Positions 8,628-18,640 of a stretch of DNA of 64,000 bases are shown here, in pieces. The stretch comes from Atlantibacter sp. RC6. GTDB lineage: Bacteria; Pseudomonadota; Gammaproteobacteria; Enterobacterales; Enterobacteriaceae. Made by a program: the position numbers and the translations under genes. The DNA lies in assembly GCF_014193285.1 (NCBI RefSeq), contig NZ_JACHZE010000009.1, positions 129,579-193,578 of the forward strand, read 5' to 3'. Within the stretch, counting starts at the first letter, position 1. The number at the start of each line of letters is the position of its first letter. The notes below the pieces were generated by a model. The model saw nothing but the letters and a program-made list of their open reading frames with translations, had not been told where the DNA came from and searched no databases.

Positions 8628-8651
8628 GGCAAAGCCCAAAGCGGCTTTGCC
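8628..8651 (-). terminator. Stem-loop between the LacI-type gene and fucA
   Basis: A 9-bp stem (GGCAAAGCC / GGCTTTGCC) with a 6-base loop lies in the 104-base gap between the regulator and fucA. There is no T-run after it on the minus strand. It may partly terminate or stabilise the transcript rather than fully separate the genes. Confidence 0.5.
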
Positions 8652-8684
8652 TGACGTGTATTCAGCGATGTTTTTTTAAAATTA

Positions 8685-9671
8685 TTATTGGCGCTTAATT
8701 AATTTCATCGTCACCTGTTCAGTGCGTTTGACCGGCGTGCCGTCAATCGCCTGCTGCATTAAATCGAAGGCTTTTTCCGCCCAGCTGTCTTCATCCTGCT
8801 GCATTGACCAGACGTTATTGGATAAAAATCCCAGCATCGGATGTTCGTCAAAGGTGCCGATATTAATATCCGGCGGAATGCCGCCACACTGTTCGCGCAG
8901 CTCTTTAATCGCCCCTTCCAGCACCGGCAGCGACGAGGCGATAAATGCCTTCGGCACGCCGTGTTCGGCGATTAAGTTTCTCATCATCTGCGCGCCGCCT
9001 TCCGGCGTATTATCCGGATCTTCCGCTACCCATGACGACGCCAGCTGGTGCTGTTCCACGGCATGTAAATAACCGGCCAGGCGGTCATGAATACTGGGAA
9101 GTTGTTTGTCGCCCACTAAAAACCACAGCGGCGCATGGCGGGCGTTGAGCATGGCATCGGTAAGCGTCACGCCCCCGGCGAAGTTATTACTTTCCACCAG
9201 CGCGTTATCGGTGAATTTAAAATCGCGGTCCAGCAGCACCAGCGGCTTTTTCACCTGGCGCAAATGGTGCTGCTGATTTTCCAGTGTGGCTGGCGCAATA
9301 AATAAGCCATCCACATTGCGGGCGATTAACGCTTTCACCAGCTTATTTTCATAATCGACATCGTTATAGGTACAGCTGATCATCAACTGGTATCCCGAAC
9401 GTCGGCAGCGCAGCTCGAGTTTCTCGGCGAGGGTGGCGAAAAATACGTTCGAAATACAGGGGATAATCAATCCCAGGGTATCGGTTTTATTTAATTTCAA
9501 ACTGCGAGCGGAATGGTTAATGGTGTAGCCATAACGCTCGACATATTCGTTGATTCTGGCCTGTGTTTTTAAACTGATGCGATACTGCTCCGCTTTCCCG
9601 CCCAGCACTAATCTGACGGTCGTCACTGACAAATTCAGGTCGGTCGCAATCTGTTCTACGGTTTTGGCCAT
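8685..9671 (-). CDS. LacI-family regulator of the fucose island
   Basis: A 328-residue LacI/GalR-type repressor. The first 60 residues form the DNA-binding headpiece (VEQIATDLNLSVTTVRLVLGG), followed by the hinge region and a periplasmic-binding-protein-like effector domain (GLIIPCISNVFFATL...). The headpiece departs from the usual VSxxTVSRVLN wording, so its operator may be unusual. The ATG at 9671 is chosen because AGGG lies five bases before it; the frame also opens with a GTG at 9686. It lies between the second kinase and fucA on the same strand. E. coli uses a DeoR-type FucR, which is missing here, so this protein is the obvious candidate to control the island; that is inference. Confidence 0.85.
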   Translation of the reverse strand: MAKTVEQIATDLNLSVTTVRLVLGGKAEQYRISLKTQARINEYVERYGYTINHSARSLKLNKTDTLGLIIPCISNVFFATLAEKLELRCRRSGYQLMISCTYNDVDYENKLVKALIARNVDGLFIAPATLENQQHHLRQVKKPLVLLDRDFKFTDNALVESNNFAGGVTLTDAMLNARHAPLWFLVGDKQLPSIHDRLAGYLHAVEQHQLASSWVAEDPDNTPEGGAQMMRNLIAEHGVPKAFIASSLPVLEGAIKELREQCGGIPPDINIGTFDEHPMLGFLSNNVWSMQQDEDSWAEKAFDLMQQAIDGTPVKRTEQVTMKLIKRQ

Positions 9672-9729
9672 CTGCCCTCGTCCCACACCATTGATAAAGG
9701 CTTATTATAATCAAACACATCGACTTCCA

Positions 9730-11316
9730 TTAGACGCTCATCAAGCTATTTAGCTGCTGCTGCTGATCGAAAAGCGCCAGGTACACCTGGTATTTGCGCT
9801 GGTGGAAATCGGCGGTTTGCGCGCGTGGACGAATAATCTCCCCGGTTTGTACCAGCGCCCGGCAGGCGGCAGGAATATCCGGCCAGGCCCCACAGGCAAC
9901 CGCGCCGCAAATTGCCGCACCCAGCGTGACGGCATCTTCTTCACTGATGAGCTGGATTTCGCGCCCGGTGATATCGGCGTACTCCCGCAGCCACAGCGGA
10001 TTATGGGTTGCGCCGCCGCACAGGGCGATCCCGGTGATGCGATGCCCGGATTGCTCCATGGCGTCAATAATATGGCGCGTACCGTAAGCGATAGCCTGTA
10101 GCGTCGCCAGATAAAGCCGCGCCAGCGCCGGCTCGCCGCGCTCAAGGGTTAAGCCAGTGACGCTGCCGCGCGCATCCGGGCGGGCGCGGGGCGAACGGTT
10201 GCCGTGGTGATCGGACAGCACATGGAGCTGACGCGTCGGAAAAGGCTCCCGGCGTTCCAGTTCTTCTACCCAACGGTTCACCAGCGCCACCGGATGCAGG
10301 TTTTCCGCCTCGGCTTTCTGCTTCAGCCCTGCGCTTTCGCCCTGCTGTTGCAGCGTCCAGTCGATGAGCGCTCCGGCGGCGCTCTGGCCTCCTTCGGTCA
10401 GCCACCAGCCCGGCAGCATTGCCGACCAGTAGGGCCCCCAGACGCCCGGGGTTTCGATACGCTGTTGATTGACCAGCATATGGCAATTTGAGGTGCCGCT
10501 GATTATCGCCAGTTGCCCTTCGGGAGAGAGACCGGTCAGCGCCAGGCCGCCCGCGTGGGCATCAATGATGCCACTCGCCACCACCACATCCTGATGCAGG
10601 CCAAGCTGCTGCGCCGCCTGTGGGCTCAGGGTCCCGGCAGGACTGGCGACGTCAATAATACGGGCAGGGATTTTATCGGTAATATCGGCCAGATCCACCG
10701 CCGCCAGCATTGACGCGCTGAAGCGTTGCTCGTGGGCCAGGTAGTTCCATTTGCAGGTCAGGGTACAGAGGCTGGCCACATCATTGCCGGTGGCTTTCCA
10801 CACCAGGAAATCCGCCAGATCGAAAAAGCGCGCCGTCTGTTGGTAGCGCTCCGGGAAGTGGCGCTTCAGCCACAGCACTTTCGGCAGTTCCATTTCGATG
10901 CTCACTTCACCACCGACAAAGCGCAGCGCGTCATCGCCCGTGGCGTTGATGGCGGCGGTTTCTTCTGCGGCACGGTGATCCATCCACATAATGATGTCGC
11001 GATCCGCATCGCCATCTTCCGCCACCGACACTCCCTGGCCCTGCGCATCTATCGCCACCAGCGAACAGGTGGCGTCAAAACCCAAAGAACGAATGGCCGA
11101 GGAGTCGACATCGGCCTGCTGCACCACGCTGTTGACCACCTCGCAGATACGCTGCCAGATCTCGCGGGATGACTGTTCAACCTGCTCCGCGCCGTGACGA
11201 AACTGCGAGATAGGGCGCGTGGCGAACGCCAGACGCTGACCGGCGGTATCATACAATCCGGCGCGCACGCTGGCGGAACCGACATCAACACCGACGAAAT
11301 AGCCGTTTTGGGCCAT
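9730..11316 (-). CDS. FGGY-family pentulose kinase (ribulokinase-like)
   Basis: A 528-residue FGGY carbohydrate kinase. The N-terminal phosphate loop (VGVDVGSASVRAGLYD), the catalytic-aspartate region (IIDAHAGGLALTG), an ISGTSNCHM segment and the C-terminal ATP-site loop ALCGGATHNPLW are visible. The text DHHGNRSPRARPDARGSVTG is typical of the D-ribulokinase/FGGY pentulose kinase subfamily rather than of AraB. fucK is also present, so this is a second kinase in one fucose island. FucI-type isomerases also turn D-arabinose into D-ribulose, so this kinase may phosphorylate D-ribulose, perhaps at C5. Substrate and position are inferred, not seen. AGGAGG lies five bases before the ATG at 11316, and the upstream open frame is not needed. 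Confidence 0.85.
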   Translation of the reverse strand: MAQNGYFVGVDVGSASVRAGLYDTAGQRLAFATRPISQFRHGAEQVEQSSREIWQRICEVVNSVVQQADVDSSAIRSLGFDATCSLVAIDAQGQGVSVAEDGDADRDIIMWMDHRAAEETAAINATGDDALRFVGGEVSIEMELPKVLWLKRHFPERYQQTARFFDLADFLVWKATGNDVASLCTLTCKWNYLAHEQRFSASMLAAVDLADITDKIPARIIDVASPAGTLSPQAAQQLGLHQDVVVASGIIDAHAGGLALTGLSPEGQLAIISGTSNCHMLVNQQRIETPGVWGPYWSAMLPGWWLTEGGQSAAGALIDWTLQQQGESAGLKQKAEAENLHPVALVNRWVEELERREPFPTRQLHVLSDHHGNRSPRARPDARGSVTGLTLERGEPALARLYLATLQAIAYGTRHIIDAMEQSGHRITGIALCGGATHNPLWLREYADITGREIQLISEEDAVTLGAAICGAVACGAWPDIPAACRALVQTGEIIRPRAQTADFHQRKYQVYLALFDQQQQLNSLMSV

Positions 11317-11372
11317 GACTGCCTCCTGTGAACTCAATGCCGCCACGCACCGATAGCGTGACGGCCGGGGGA

Positions 11373-12326
11373 TTATTTTTTCTTACCGAACGGGTGCAAC
11401 AATTTATCCACCGCCGGATCGTCAATGTTGTCCATGCTGACATATTTAACGGGGATATCGATCACTTTCGCTACCGCTTTGCCGTTGATGGCGTAATCCA
11501 GCGCTTTAATGCCCTGATAGCCGATTTGGTACGCATCCTGTACCACAAATCCCTGCAAAACGCCTGCACGCAGAAAGCCGATAATCGCTTCGGTGCTGTC
11601 GAAGCCGATGACTTTCACTTTGCCTTTAATGCCGAGGCTGTCAACCGCGTTTGCCACGCCCAGCGTCGCCCCTTCGTTGGTGGCGTAGATCCCGGCTAAA
11701 TCCGGGTTGGCCTGCACCATATCGGTGGTTTTATCCATCGCTTTTTGCGGGTCGCCATCGCTGTACTGTACGGGTAAAACGGTGATGTCCGGGTACTTCT
11801 CTTTCATTTGTTTGATGAAACCTTCGGAGCGTTCAATCGCCGAGCTGGTGCCTGCCACGTGAGCGATCACGCCGACCTTGCCTTTGTTGCCAATGGCGGC
11901 GGCCAGCGCGTCCGCCGCCTGCGCCCCGGCTTTCACGTTATTGGTGGCGACGAAGCTCGCCGGAATAGCGGAGTTAACGCCGGAATCGAAAGTGACGACT
12001 TTGATGCCGCGGCTGTTGGCGCTCTCTACCAGCGGTGCCAGGGCGTTGGCGTCCAGCGCGGCGAGTAAAATCCCGTCCGGTCTTTTCGCCATGGTGTTTT
12101 CCAGCAGCTGGATTTGCTCGGCGATTTGGGTTTCATCCGCCGGGCCAACAAAACTGGTGCTCACCCCCAGCTCTTTGGCAGCGGCTTCGGTGCCCATTTT
12201 CACGGTCTGGAAAAACTCATGCTGATAACCTTTGCTGACCACTGGCAGGGTGAGGTTTTTCGCCCATGCGGGGCTGGCAAGCACCGCCGCCATGGCTAAC
12301 GCACTCAACAGATACTTGGTTTTCAT
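11373..12326 (-). CDS. Sugar ABC transporter substrate-binding protein (RbsB-like)
   Basis: A 317-residue periplasmic sugar-binding protein of the RbsB/XylF group. A Sec signal peptide (MKTKYLLSALAMAAVLASPAWA) precedes the mature start KNLTLPVV. The fold motifs GILLAALDANALAPLVESA, VATNNVKAGAQAADAL and YATNEGATLGVANAV are visible. It would capture an unphosphorylated sugar for the permease and ATPase encoded just upstream. The context points to L-fucose or a related 6-deoxy or pento sugar, although the sequence alone does not prove it. The chosen ATG follows GGAG with eight-base spacing and creates a clean signal peptide. Confidence 0.9.
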   Translation of the reverse strand: MKTKYLLSALAMAAVLASPAWAKNLTLPVVSKGYQHEFFQTVKMGTEAAAKELGVSTSFVGPADETQIAEQIQLLENTMAKRPDGILLAALDANALAPLVESANSRGIKVVTFDSGVNSAIPASFVATNNVKAGAQAADALAAAIGNKGKVGVIAHVAGTSSAIERSEGFIKQMKEKYPDITVLPVQYSDGDPQKAMDKTTDMVQANPDLAGIYATNEGATLGVANAVDSLGIKGKVKVIGFDSTEAIIGFLRAGVLQGFVVQDAYQIGYQGIKALDYAINGKAVAKVIDIPVKYVSMDNIDDPAVDKLLHPFGKKK

Positions 12327-12391
12327 AGGACTGACTCCGTTTCTTATTAGGTTTTGGTACAGGGGAAGATCCACATCGCTACAACGGATCG

Positions 12392-13375
12392 CTAACGCAT
12401 TTTTTTGCGCAACGTGTCGAGATACACCGCAGCCACCACCACCACGCCCATGGCGACCATTTGCCAGAACTGGGAGACGCCCATCAGGTTGAGGCCATTT
12501 TTCAGTACGCTCATAATGAACGCGCCGATAATGGTGCCGCCAATCGTGCCCACGCCGCCCATCAGGCTGGTGCCGCCAATCACCACCGCGGCGATGGCTT
12601 CCAGCTCATAACCCACGCCGACGGTCGGTTGCCCGGAATTAAGGCGCGACGCCAGAATCACCCCGGCGATCCCGGTGAGCAGCCCGCAGAAGGCGTAGAC
12701 AAAAATCTTCACCCGCTGCACTTTGATGCCTGACAGATGCGCGGCCACTTCATTACTGCCCACGGCGTAGACATAACGGCCAATTACCGTCTTCTTGAGG
12801 ATCCAGGCGGCAATGGCGGCGATAATCGCCAGGTAGAACACCGGGTAGGGGAGGATGTCGAACAGGCGTCCCTGGGCCAGGAGTTTGAAAGTAGGGTAAT
12901 CAGAGAAGTAAATGGCGCGCCCGTCGGTCATCACCATGTTGATGCCGCGCACCGACATCATCAGGCCCAGCGTGGCGATAAACGGTGGGATGGTCGCGCG
13001 CGTGACCAGCAGGCCGTTGACGCAGCCGCACAGGCCGCCCGCCACCATACCGGCAATGACGCAGACTATCAGCGGCATGCTGTACGACGCGCACAGGCCC
13101 ACCACCACGCCGGAGAACGCCACCACCGACCCCAGCGACAGATCGATCCCGGCGGTGATAATGACGTAGGTCACGCCAATCGCCATAATGCCAATCACCG
13201 AGGTTTGCAGGGCGATGGTCATAATATTTTCGGTATTAAAGAAAAACGGCGAGCTAAAGCTAAAAAACAGCACCAGTAAAACCAGGCTTAATAAGGGTGC
13301 CAGGCGCATCAGCAGGGCTTTGTTTATTTTCCCTGATTTCACCGGCTGGCTGGAGGGCGTTAATGAGTCAGTCAT
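12392..13375 (-). CDS. Sugar ABC transporter permease (RbsC-like)
   Basis: A 327-residue inner-membrane permease of the ribose/xylose type with many hydrophobic segments. Conserved text such as GVTYVIITAGIDLSLGSVVAFSGV, IPPFIATLGLMMSVRGI and [34 protein letters not shown] is characteristic of the family. It forms the channel with the ATPase, whose stop lies only three bases before this start region, so the two are co-transcribed. Substrate assignment rests on the fucose context. Confidence 0.9.
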   Translation of the reverse strand: MTDSLTPSSQPVKSGKINKALLMRLAPLLSLVLLVLFFSFSSPFFFNTENIMTIALQTSVIGIMAIGVTYVIITAGIDLSLGSVVAFSGVVVGLCASYSMPLIVCVIAGMVAGGLCGCVNGLLVTRATIPPFIATLGLMMSVRGINMVMTDGRAIYFSDYPTFKLLAQGRLFDILPYPVFYLAIIAAIAAWILKKTVIGRYVYAVGSNEVAAHLSGIKVQRVKIFVYAFCGLLTGIAGVILASRLNSGQPTVGVGYELEAIAAVVIGGTSLMGGVGTIGGTIIGAFIMSVLKNGLNLMGVSQFWQMVAMGVVVVAAVYLDTLRKKMR

Positions 13376-13378
13376 GAT

Positions 13379-14881
13379 TTAATCCTCTAACGTCGCATAT
13401 TTCATAATATTTTCTTGAGTGGCGGTCGCGTTATCGAGCTCACCGGTAATACGGCCATTGCGCATCACTAATATGCGGTCGCACATGCCGAGGATTTCCG
13501 GTAATTCCGAGGAGATCATGATGATGGATTTCCCCTTTGCCACCAGGCGATTCATTAATTCATAAATTTCCAGTTTTGCGCCCACATCAATACCGCGCGT
13601 GGGTTCATCAAAAATTAAAATATCGGTGTCTTTACATACCCAACGGGCAATAATAATTTTTTGCTGATTGCCGCCGCTTAAATGCAGCGCAGGTTGTTGC
13701 AAATGCGGAGTTTTAATCCGTAAGGCGTTGACTAATTGTTCGCTGGTTTGCTGGCAGCGCTTCTCTTTGACAATACCGAATGCATCGGAATATTCAGGGT
13801 AATTACCGAGCATAATATTGAGCTCCACCGATAAGCCCAGCGCCAGCCCCTCTTTTTTACGGTCCTCGGTGAGATAGCCGATGCCCTGTTCAATCGCCTG
13901 ATGGACACTGGAAATGGCCACCGCTTTGCCGTGAAGTTTGATTTCGCCGCCGTCGATTTTATCGGCGCCAAACAGTGCCCTGGCAAGCTCGGTACGCCCG
14001 GCGCCCATCAGGCCGGAAAGCCCGAGAATTTCGCCGCGATACAACGAAAAATGAATATCGTGCAGCACGTCTTTACGCGTGAGGTTTTTCACCTCCAGCA
14101 CCGCATCGCGCCCGGTAAACGGCGGCCTGCGTGGATAGATGTCGCCCAGTTTGCGGCCCACCATCATGGCGATTAAGTCGCTGATTTGTACCGTTTCGTA
14201 ATCCACTGTGCCGATGAACTGCCCGTCGCGCATCACGGTGGCGCGATCGGCAATCAGCGCCAGTTCCTCCAGCCGGTGCGAGATATAGACGATGCCGGTG
14301 CCCTGTTGCTTCAGCAGGCGGGTCACGTTAAACAGGCTATCGATCTCGCTTTCCGTCAGGGCGGCGGTGGGTTCATCCATAATCAGTATTTTCGCGTTAA
14401 CGGAAATGGCTTTGGCGATTTCCACCATTTGCTGCTGCGCGACCGTTAAATCCGCCACGCGGGTTTCCGGTTTAATTTTCAAATTCAGGGTGTCGAGAAT
14501 AGTTTGTACTTTCTGGCGCTGGGTTTTGGCATCCAGCTGCCAGCGGTTGTTTTTTTTACAAAACTCCCGGCCAATAAAAATATTCTCTTCGACGGTTAAA
14601 TCAGGGAATAAATTAAATTCCTGATGGATAATCGTAATGCCGAGTAGCTGCGCTTCCAGCGGGCTGGCAAATGTAACCGACCGGCCTTCGAACAGGATTT
14701 CCCCTTCATCCGGCTGGTACACGCCGGACAAAATTTTCATTAACGTGGATTTTCCGGCACCGTTCTCACCCAGCAGGGCATGTACTTCGCCCCGCCGTAA
14801 AGTAAACCCCACATTACTTAACGCCACCACGCCGGGGAAACGCTTGGTAATGTTATTCATCTGCAAAAATAGATCTGACAT
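13379..14881 (-). CDS. Sugar ABC transporter ATPase (RbsA-like)
   Basis: A 500-residue tandem ATPase. The first half has Walker A GENGAGKST (near residue 39), an atypical signature loop (DLTVAQQQMVEIAKA) and Walker B ILIMDEPT. The second half carries the degenerate Walker A usual for the family (GLMGAGRTELARA), the LSGGNQQK signature and the DEPTRGIDVGAK segment. This architecture belongs to carbohydrate uptake transporter family 2 (RbsA, XylG, AraG). It is the first gene of the minus-strand fucose series and is divergent from fucI across a 498-base regulatory gap. Confidence 0.92.
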   Translation of the reverse strand: MSDLFLQMNNITKRFPGVVALSNVGFTLRRGEVHALLGENGAGKSTLMKILSGVYQPDEGEILFEGRSVTFASPLEAQLLGITIIHQEFNLFPDLTVEENIFIGREFCKKNNRWQLDAKTQRQKVQTILDTLNLKIKPETRVADLTVAQQQMVEIAKAISVNAKILIMDEPTAALTESEIDSLFNVTRLLKQQGTGIVYISHRLEELALIADRATVMRDGQFIGTVDYETVQISDLIAMMVGRKLGDIYPRRPPFTGRDAVLEVKNLTRKDVLHDIHFSLYRGEILGLSGLMGAGRTELARALFGADKIDGGEIKLHGKAVAISSVHQAIEQGIGYLTEDRKKEGLALGLSVELNIMLGNYPEYSDAFGIVKEKRCQQTSEQLVNALRIKTPHLQQPALHLSGGNQQKIIIARWVCKDTDILIFDEPTRGIDVGAKLEIYELMNRLVAKGKSIIMISSELPEILGMCDRILVMRNGRITGELDNATATQENIMKYATLED

Positions 14882-15141
14882 GGCGTTTTCCCTTAATTGA
14901 TCAGGTGTTCGCTGTCTGAGAAAGCGGGAAAGACAGATGCCGGTTTGGGATTAAAAAACGATTATTCACAGGCTAAGAAAATTCACCGCATCGTTTATCC
15001 CAGGCATAAAGCCCGTTTAGTTAAAAATTAGCTGCGTCGAGGTAGCTTTTGCGTGTTTAACCCTATGCAAAGGCCAAAAATTCGACAAACACTTTGAACT
15101 CAAATTGTGACGCTGCGCAATGGTTATTGTGTATCCATTTG

Positions 15142-15161
15142 ATAAATAAAATTTTATTTAT
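15142..15161. repeat. Perfect 20-bp AT-only palindrome
   Basis: Two 10-base arms (ATAAATAAAA / TTTTATTTAT) meet without a spacer in the fuc divergent promoter region. It may be a regulator site or a promoter-opening element; it lacks the central CG of most LacI-type operators. Confidence 0.5.
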
Positions 15162-15210
15162 TCTGCTGTCAGTTGGCACCCGCAAAACATGAATATCATT
15201 ATTTTTAGTC

Positions 15211-15226
15211 CGTGAAAAACATCACA
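15211..15226. promoter_or_regulatory. CRP site in the fuc control region
   Basis: CGTGA-N6-TCACA matches nine of ten key positions of the CRP consensus (TGTGA-N6-TCACA) and lies between the divergent fuc operons. cAMP-CRP control is established for fuc genes in E. coli. Confidence 0.7.
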
Positions 15227-15379
15227 CTTCAACGCAATTGTTATTGTCCGTTTTGCTTTTTGGTCTCTATGCTACTTCGAGTTAGCAATTTTACCTCTTT
15301 CTGGGCTTTTGGTGCTGCAAGCGTATTGCGGCGCTGGGGTACTGGCCTGAAAACGATCTCAAAAATATGAGGAGTAACA

Positions 15380-17149
15380 ATGACTACCCTACCGAAAATC
15401 GGCATCCGCCCGGTCATCGATGGCCGCAGAATGGGCGTGCGCGAATCCTTAGAACAGCAAACCATGGACATGGCGAAAGCCACGGCGCAGCTGCTGGCGG
15501 AGCAACTGCGCCATCCGTGCGGCGCGACCGTGGAGTGCGTGATTGCGGATACCTGCATTGCAGGCATGGCGGAATCTGCCGCCTGCGACCAAAAGTTCAG
15601 TACCCAAAACGTGGGCTTAACCATTACGGTTACGCCGTGCTGGTGCTACGGCAGCGAAACCATCGATATGGATCCGATGCGCCCGAAAGCGATTTGGGGA
15701 TTCAACGGCACTGAACGCCCGGGCGCGGTTTACCTGGCGGCGGCGTTAGCGGCCCACAACCAGAAGGGGCTGCCGGCGTTTTCGATATACGGTCACGATG
15801 TCCAGGACGCGGGCGATACCGCCATCCCGCAGGACGTGCAGGAAAAACTGCTGCGCTTCGCCCGTGCCGGGCTGGCGGTGGCCAGCATGAAGGGCAAAAG
15901 CTATCTGTCGCTGGGCGGCGTATCGATGGGCATCGCCGGCTCGATTGTCGATCACAACTTCTTTGAATCTTATCTCGGCATGAAGGTGCAGGCGGTGGAT
16001 ATGACCGAGCTGCGCCGCCGCATCGATCAGCGGATCTACGATGAGCAGGAGCTGGAGCTGGCGGTGAGCTGGGCCGACCAGCATTTCCGCTTTGGTGAAG
16101 ATAAAAACGCCGAGCAATACCGCCGCGATGAGCAGGCCAACCGGGCGATCCTGCGCGAAAGCCTGCTGATGGCGATTTGCATCCGCGACATGATGCAGGG
16201 CAACCGCAAGCTGGCGGAAATGGGGCGTGTGGAAGAGTCTCTGGGTTACAACGCTATCGCCGCCGGTTTCCAGGGGCAGCGCCACTGGACCGATCAATAT
16301 CCGAATGGCGACACTGCCGAAGCGCTGTTGAACAGCTCTTTCGACTGGAACGGCGTGCGTCAGCCCTTTGTCGTGGCGACGGAAAACGACAGCCTGAACG
16401 GCGTCTCGATGCTGTTTGGTCATCTGCTTACCGGCACCGCCCAGGTGTTTGCCGATGTGCGCACCTACTGGTCTGCCGACGCGGTTGAACGCGTGACCGG
16501 ACATAAACTGACGGGCCATGCGCAGCAGGGCATCATCCACCTGATTAACTCGGGTTCGGCGGCACTGGATGGCACCTGTCGTCAGCAGGATGAAAACGGC
16601 AAGCCGACCATGAAACCGCACTGGCAAATCAGCCAGCAGGAGGCCGACGCCTGCCTGGCCGCCACGGAATGGTGTACGGCGGTGCACGAGTATTTCCGCG
16701 GCGGCGGTTTTTCGTCGCGCTTCCTGACCCTGGGCGGGGTGCCGTTCACCCTGAGCCGCATCAATCTGGTGAAAGGCCTTGGGCCCGTGCTGCAAATCGC
16801 CGAAGGCTGGAGCGTAGAGCTGCCGAAAGCCGTTCACGATACGCTTGATAAACGCACCGACTCCTCCTGGCCGACCACCTGGTTTGCGCCGCGCGTGACC
16901 GGCAGCGGACCGTTCCGCGACGTTTATTCGGTCATGGCGAACTGGGGCGCTAACCACGGTGTATTGACCGTCGGGCACGTAGGCGCGGACCTGATTACCC
17001 TGGCATCAATGCTGCGCATTCCGGTTTGTATGCATAACGTAGACGATGAGGCGATTTATCGTCCCACCGCCTGGGCCGCCCACGGCATGGACAGCGAAGG
17101 CCAGGATTATCGCGCCTGCCAGAACTACGGCCCTCTGTACAAACGCTAA
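15380..17149 (+). CDS. fucI: L-fucose isomerase FucI
   Basis: A 589-residue isomerase, nearly the E. coli FucI length of 591. It converts L-fucose to L-fuculose, and the family enzyme also accepts D-arabinose to D-ribulose. Expected conserved text is present across the protein ([19 protein letters not shown], the NDSLNG segment near residue 340, [12 protein letters not shown], and a C-terminal NYGPLYKR). The active-site glutamate and aspartate that hold manganese lie in the middle region (for example [10 protein letters not shown] and the TENDSLN segment), although exact assignment is from memory. It starts the divergent fucIKU operon; GAGGAG precedes the ATG. A terminator-like hairpin follows before fucK. 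Confidence 0.96.
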   Translation: MTTLPKIGIRPVIDGRRMGVRESLEQQTMDMAKATAQLLAEQLRHPCGATVECVIADTCIAGMAESAACDQKFSTQNVGLTITVTPCWCYGSETIDMDPMRPKAIWGFNGTERPGAVYLAAALAAHNQKGLPAFSIYGHDVQDAGDTAIPQDVQEKLLRFARAGLAVASMKGKSYLSLGGVSMGIAGSIVDHNFFESYLGMKVQAVDMTELRRRIDQRIYDEQELELAVSWADQHFRFGEDKNAEQYRRDEQANRAILRESLLMAICIRDMMQGNRKLAEMGRVEESLGYNAIAAGFQGQRHWTDQYPNGDTAEALLNSSFDWNGVRQPFVVATENDSLNGVSMLFGHLLTGTAQVFADVRTYWSADAVERVTGHKLTGHAQQGIIHLINSGSAALDGTCRQQDENGKPTMKPHWQISQQEADACLAATEWCTAVHEYFRGGGFSSRFLTLGGVPFTLSRINLVKGLGPVLQIAEGWSVELPKAVHDTLDKRTDSSWPTTWFAPRVTGSGPFRDVYSVMANWGANHGVLTVGHVGADLITLASMLRIPVCMHNVDDEAIYRPTAWAAHGMDSEGQDYRACQNYGPLYKR

Positions 17150-17155
17150 CCGAAT

Positions 17156-17186
17156 ACGGGGCGGCCTGCGGGTTGCCCCGTTTTTT
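17156..17186 (+). terminator. Intrinsic terminator-like hairpin between fucI and fucK
   Basis: A 7-bp GC-rich stem (ACGGGGC / GCCCCGT) with a 12-base loop is followed by a run of T residues at 17181-17186. The fucK ribosome-binding site begins directly after it. It probably stops a share of transcripts, lowering fucK and fucU relative to fucI. Confidence 0.75.
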
Positions 17187-17197
17187 CAGGAGAGTTG

Positions 17198-18640
17198 ATG
17201 ATGCAAGACGCGGTTCTGGTGCTCGACTGTGGCGCCACCAACGTGCGGGCAATTGCGATAGATAAGCGGGGACACATGCTGGCCAGGGGCGTGGTTGCCA
17301 ACGCCAGCGAGCCCGCCGCCGAAGATCACGCCTGGCATAACTGGTCCCTCGATCATATTCTTCAGCGATTTCAGCAATGCTGCCAGCAAATCGCGCCGCA
17401 ACTGGACAGACTGAATCTGCGCGCGATGACCGTGACCACCTTTGGCGTGGACGGCGCGTTAACCGATGACAAAGGCGCGCTGCTGTATCCGATCATCAGC
17501 TGGAAATGCCCGCGCACCGTGCCGATCATGCATGACATTGCGCGCATGATTGACCCGCAAACCCTCCAGCAAATTTCCGGCATCGGGCAGTTCAGTTTTA
17601 ATACGCTCTATAAGCTGCTCTGGCTGAAGCTCAACCAGCCGCTGGCGCTGGAAAACGCCCATGCCTGGCTATTTATCTCCTCGTTGATTAACCAACGTCT
17701 GACCGGTGAATTCACCACCGATCGCACCATGGCGGGCACCAGTCAGCTGATGGATCTGCATACCGGCGCGTTTAGCGACGTGATATTATCGCGGGCGGGT
17801 ATCCCGGCGCGGTTGTTCCCGCGCCAGGTCGCGCCGGGGGATATCGTGGGGGAATTACGCCCGCAGATGGCGAATTTTCTCGGCATCCGCCCCGGTATTC
17901 CGGTTATTTCTGCCGGGCACGATACGCAGTTCGCGCTGTTTGGCTCCGGCGCGGGGCTGGGCGAACCGGTGCTGTCATCCGGCACCTGGGAAATCCTGAT
18001 GGTGCGCAGCGCGCAAATTAATACCAACTTGCTCCCGCAATACCCGGGATCTACCTGCGAACTGGACAGCCATCCGGCATGGTTTAACCCCGGCCTACAG
18101 TGGCTGGCGTCGGGTGTGCTGGAATGGGTGCGGAAAAGCTGGTGGCCGCAAGCAGAGGGCGCGGCGGTGTATCAGCAGATGATGGCGGAGGCGGCGGCTC
18201 TGCCTCCCGGCGCGCAGGGCGTGACCATGCAGGGCAATCTGCTGGAGGGTAGCGACTCCGGCTGGCGCGGCGTAACCCTGAATACCACTCGCGGTCATTT
18301 TTACCGGGCGGCGCTGGAGAATCTCACCTGGCAGTTGAAAAACAATTTACAGGTGCTGGAAACCCTTGGCGGGTTTCGCGCGCGGGAGCTGTTGCTGGTG
18401 GGTGGCGGCAGTCGCAATATGCTGTGGAACCAAATGAAAGCCGATATTCTCGATCTGCCGATTAAAATACTCAGTGAAGCGGAAACTACGGTCGTGGGCG
18501 CGGCGCTGTACGCCTGGGCGGGCTGCGGCGAATTCGCCAGTGCGGATGCGGCGCGCGCCAGCCTTGAATGGCGTTATCGCACCCTCTGGCCCGGCGAACA
18601 GCGCGATCTGTGGAAAACCTTAAGGAGCAAACCATGCTAA
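17198..18640 (+). CDS. fucK: L-fuculokinase FucK
   Basis: A 480-residue FGGY kinase aligned with E. coli FucK over its length. The phosphate loop [13 protein letters not shown], the substrate segment TTFGVDGAL, the catalytic-aspartate region [13 protein letters not shown] and the ATP-site loop [12 protein letters not shown] are visible. It phosphorylates L-fuculose at C1, and the family also handles D-ribulose. Start codons at 17195 (TTG), 17198 (ATG) and 17201 (ATG) are all in frame; 17198 has AGGAG at five-base spacing. Its stop overlaps the fucU start, so the genes are coupled. Confidence 0.94.
   Translation: MMQDAVLVLDCGATNVRAIAIDKRGHMLARGVVANASEPAAEDHAWHNWSLDHILQRFQQCCQQIAPQLDRLNLRAMTVTTFGVDGALTDDKGALLYPIISWKCPRTVPIMHDIARMIDPQTLQQISGIGQFSFNTLYKLLWLKLNQPLALENAHAWLFISSLINQRLTGEFTTDRTMAGTSQLMDLHTGAFSDVILSRAGIPARLFPRQVAPGDIVGELRPQMANFLGIRPGIPVISAGHDTQFALFGSGAGLGEPVLSSGTWEILMVRSAQINTNLLPQYPGSTCELDSHPAWFNPGLQWLASGVLEWVRKSWWPQAEGAAVYQQMMAEAAALPPGAQGVTMQGNLLEGSDSGWRGVTLNTTRGHFYRAALENLTWQLKNNLQVLETLGGFRARELLLVGGGSRNMLWNQMKADILDLPIKILSEAETTVVGAALYAWAGCGEFASADAARASLEWRYRTLWPGEQRDLWKTLRSKPC

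Larger units (their letters stand above)
14882..15379. promoter_or_regulatory. Divergent regulatory region of the fucose island
   Basis: These 498 bases separate the ABC transporter operon from fucI and hold no supported gene. They contain a CRP-like site (15211-15226), a second CRP half-site (TGTGA at 15106), a perfect 20-bp AT palindrome (15142-15161) and an untranslated leader of over 100 bases before fucI. GAGGAG precedes the fucI start. Confidence 0.7.

Noticed and set aside
12737..13279. 180-codon frame antisense to the fuc permease gene
   Set aside because: It is rich in His, Arg and Gln as expected for a shadow of a membrane-protein gene and lies entirely opposite a certain gene.
15746..16978. 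410-codon frame antisense to fucI
   Set aside because: It is a long shadow frame caused by codon bias of fucI; no start signal or family motif supports it.
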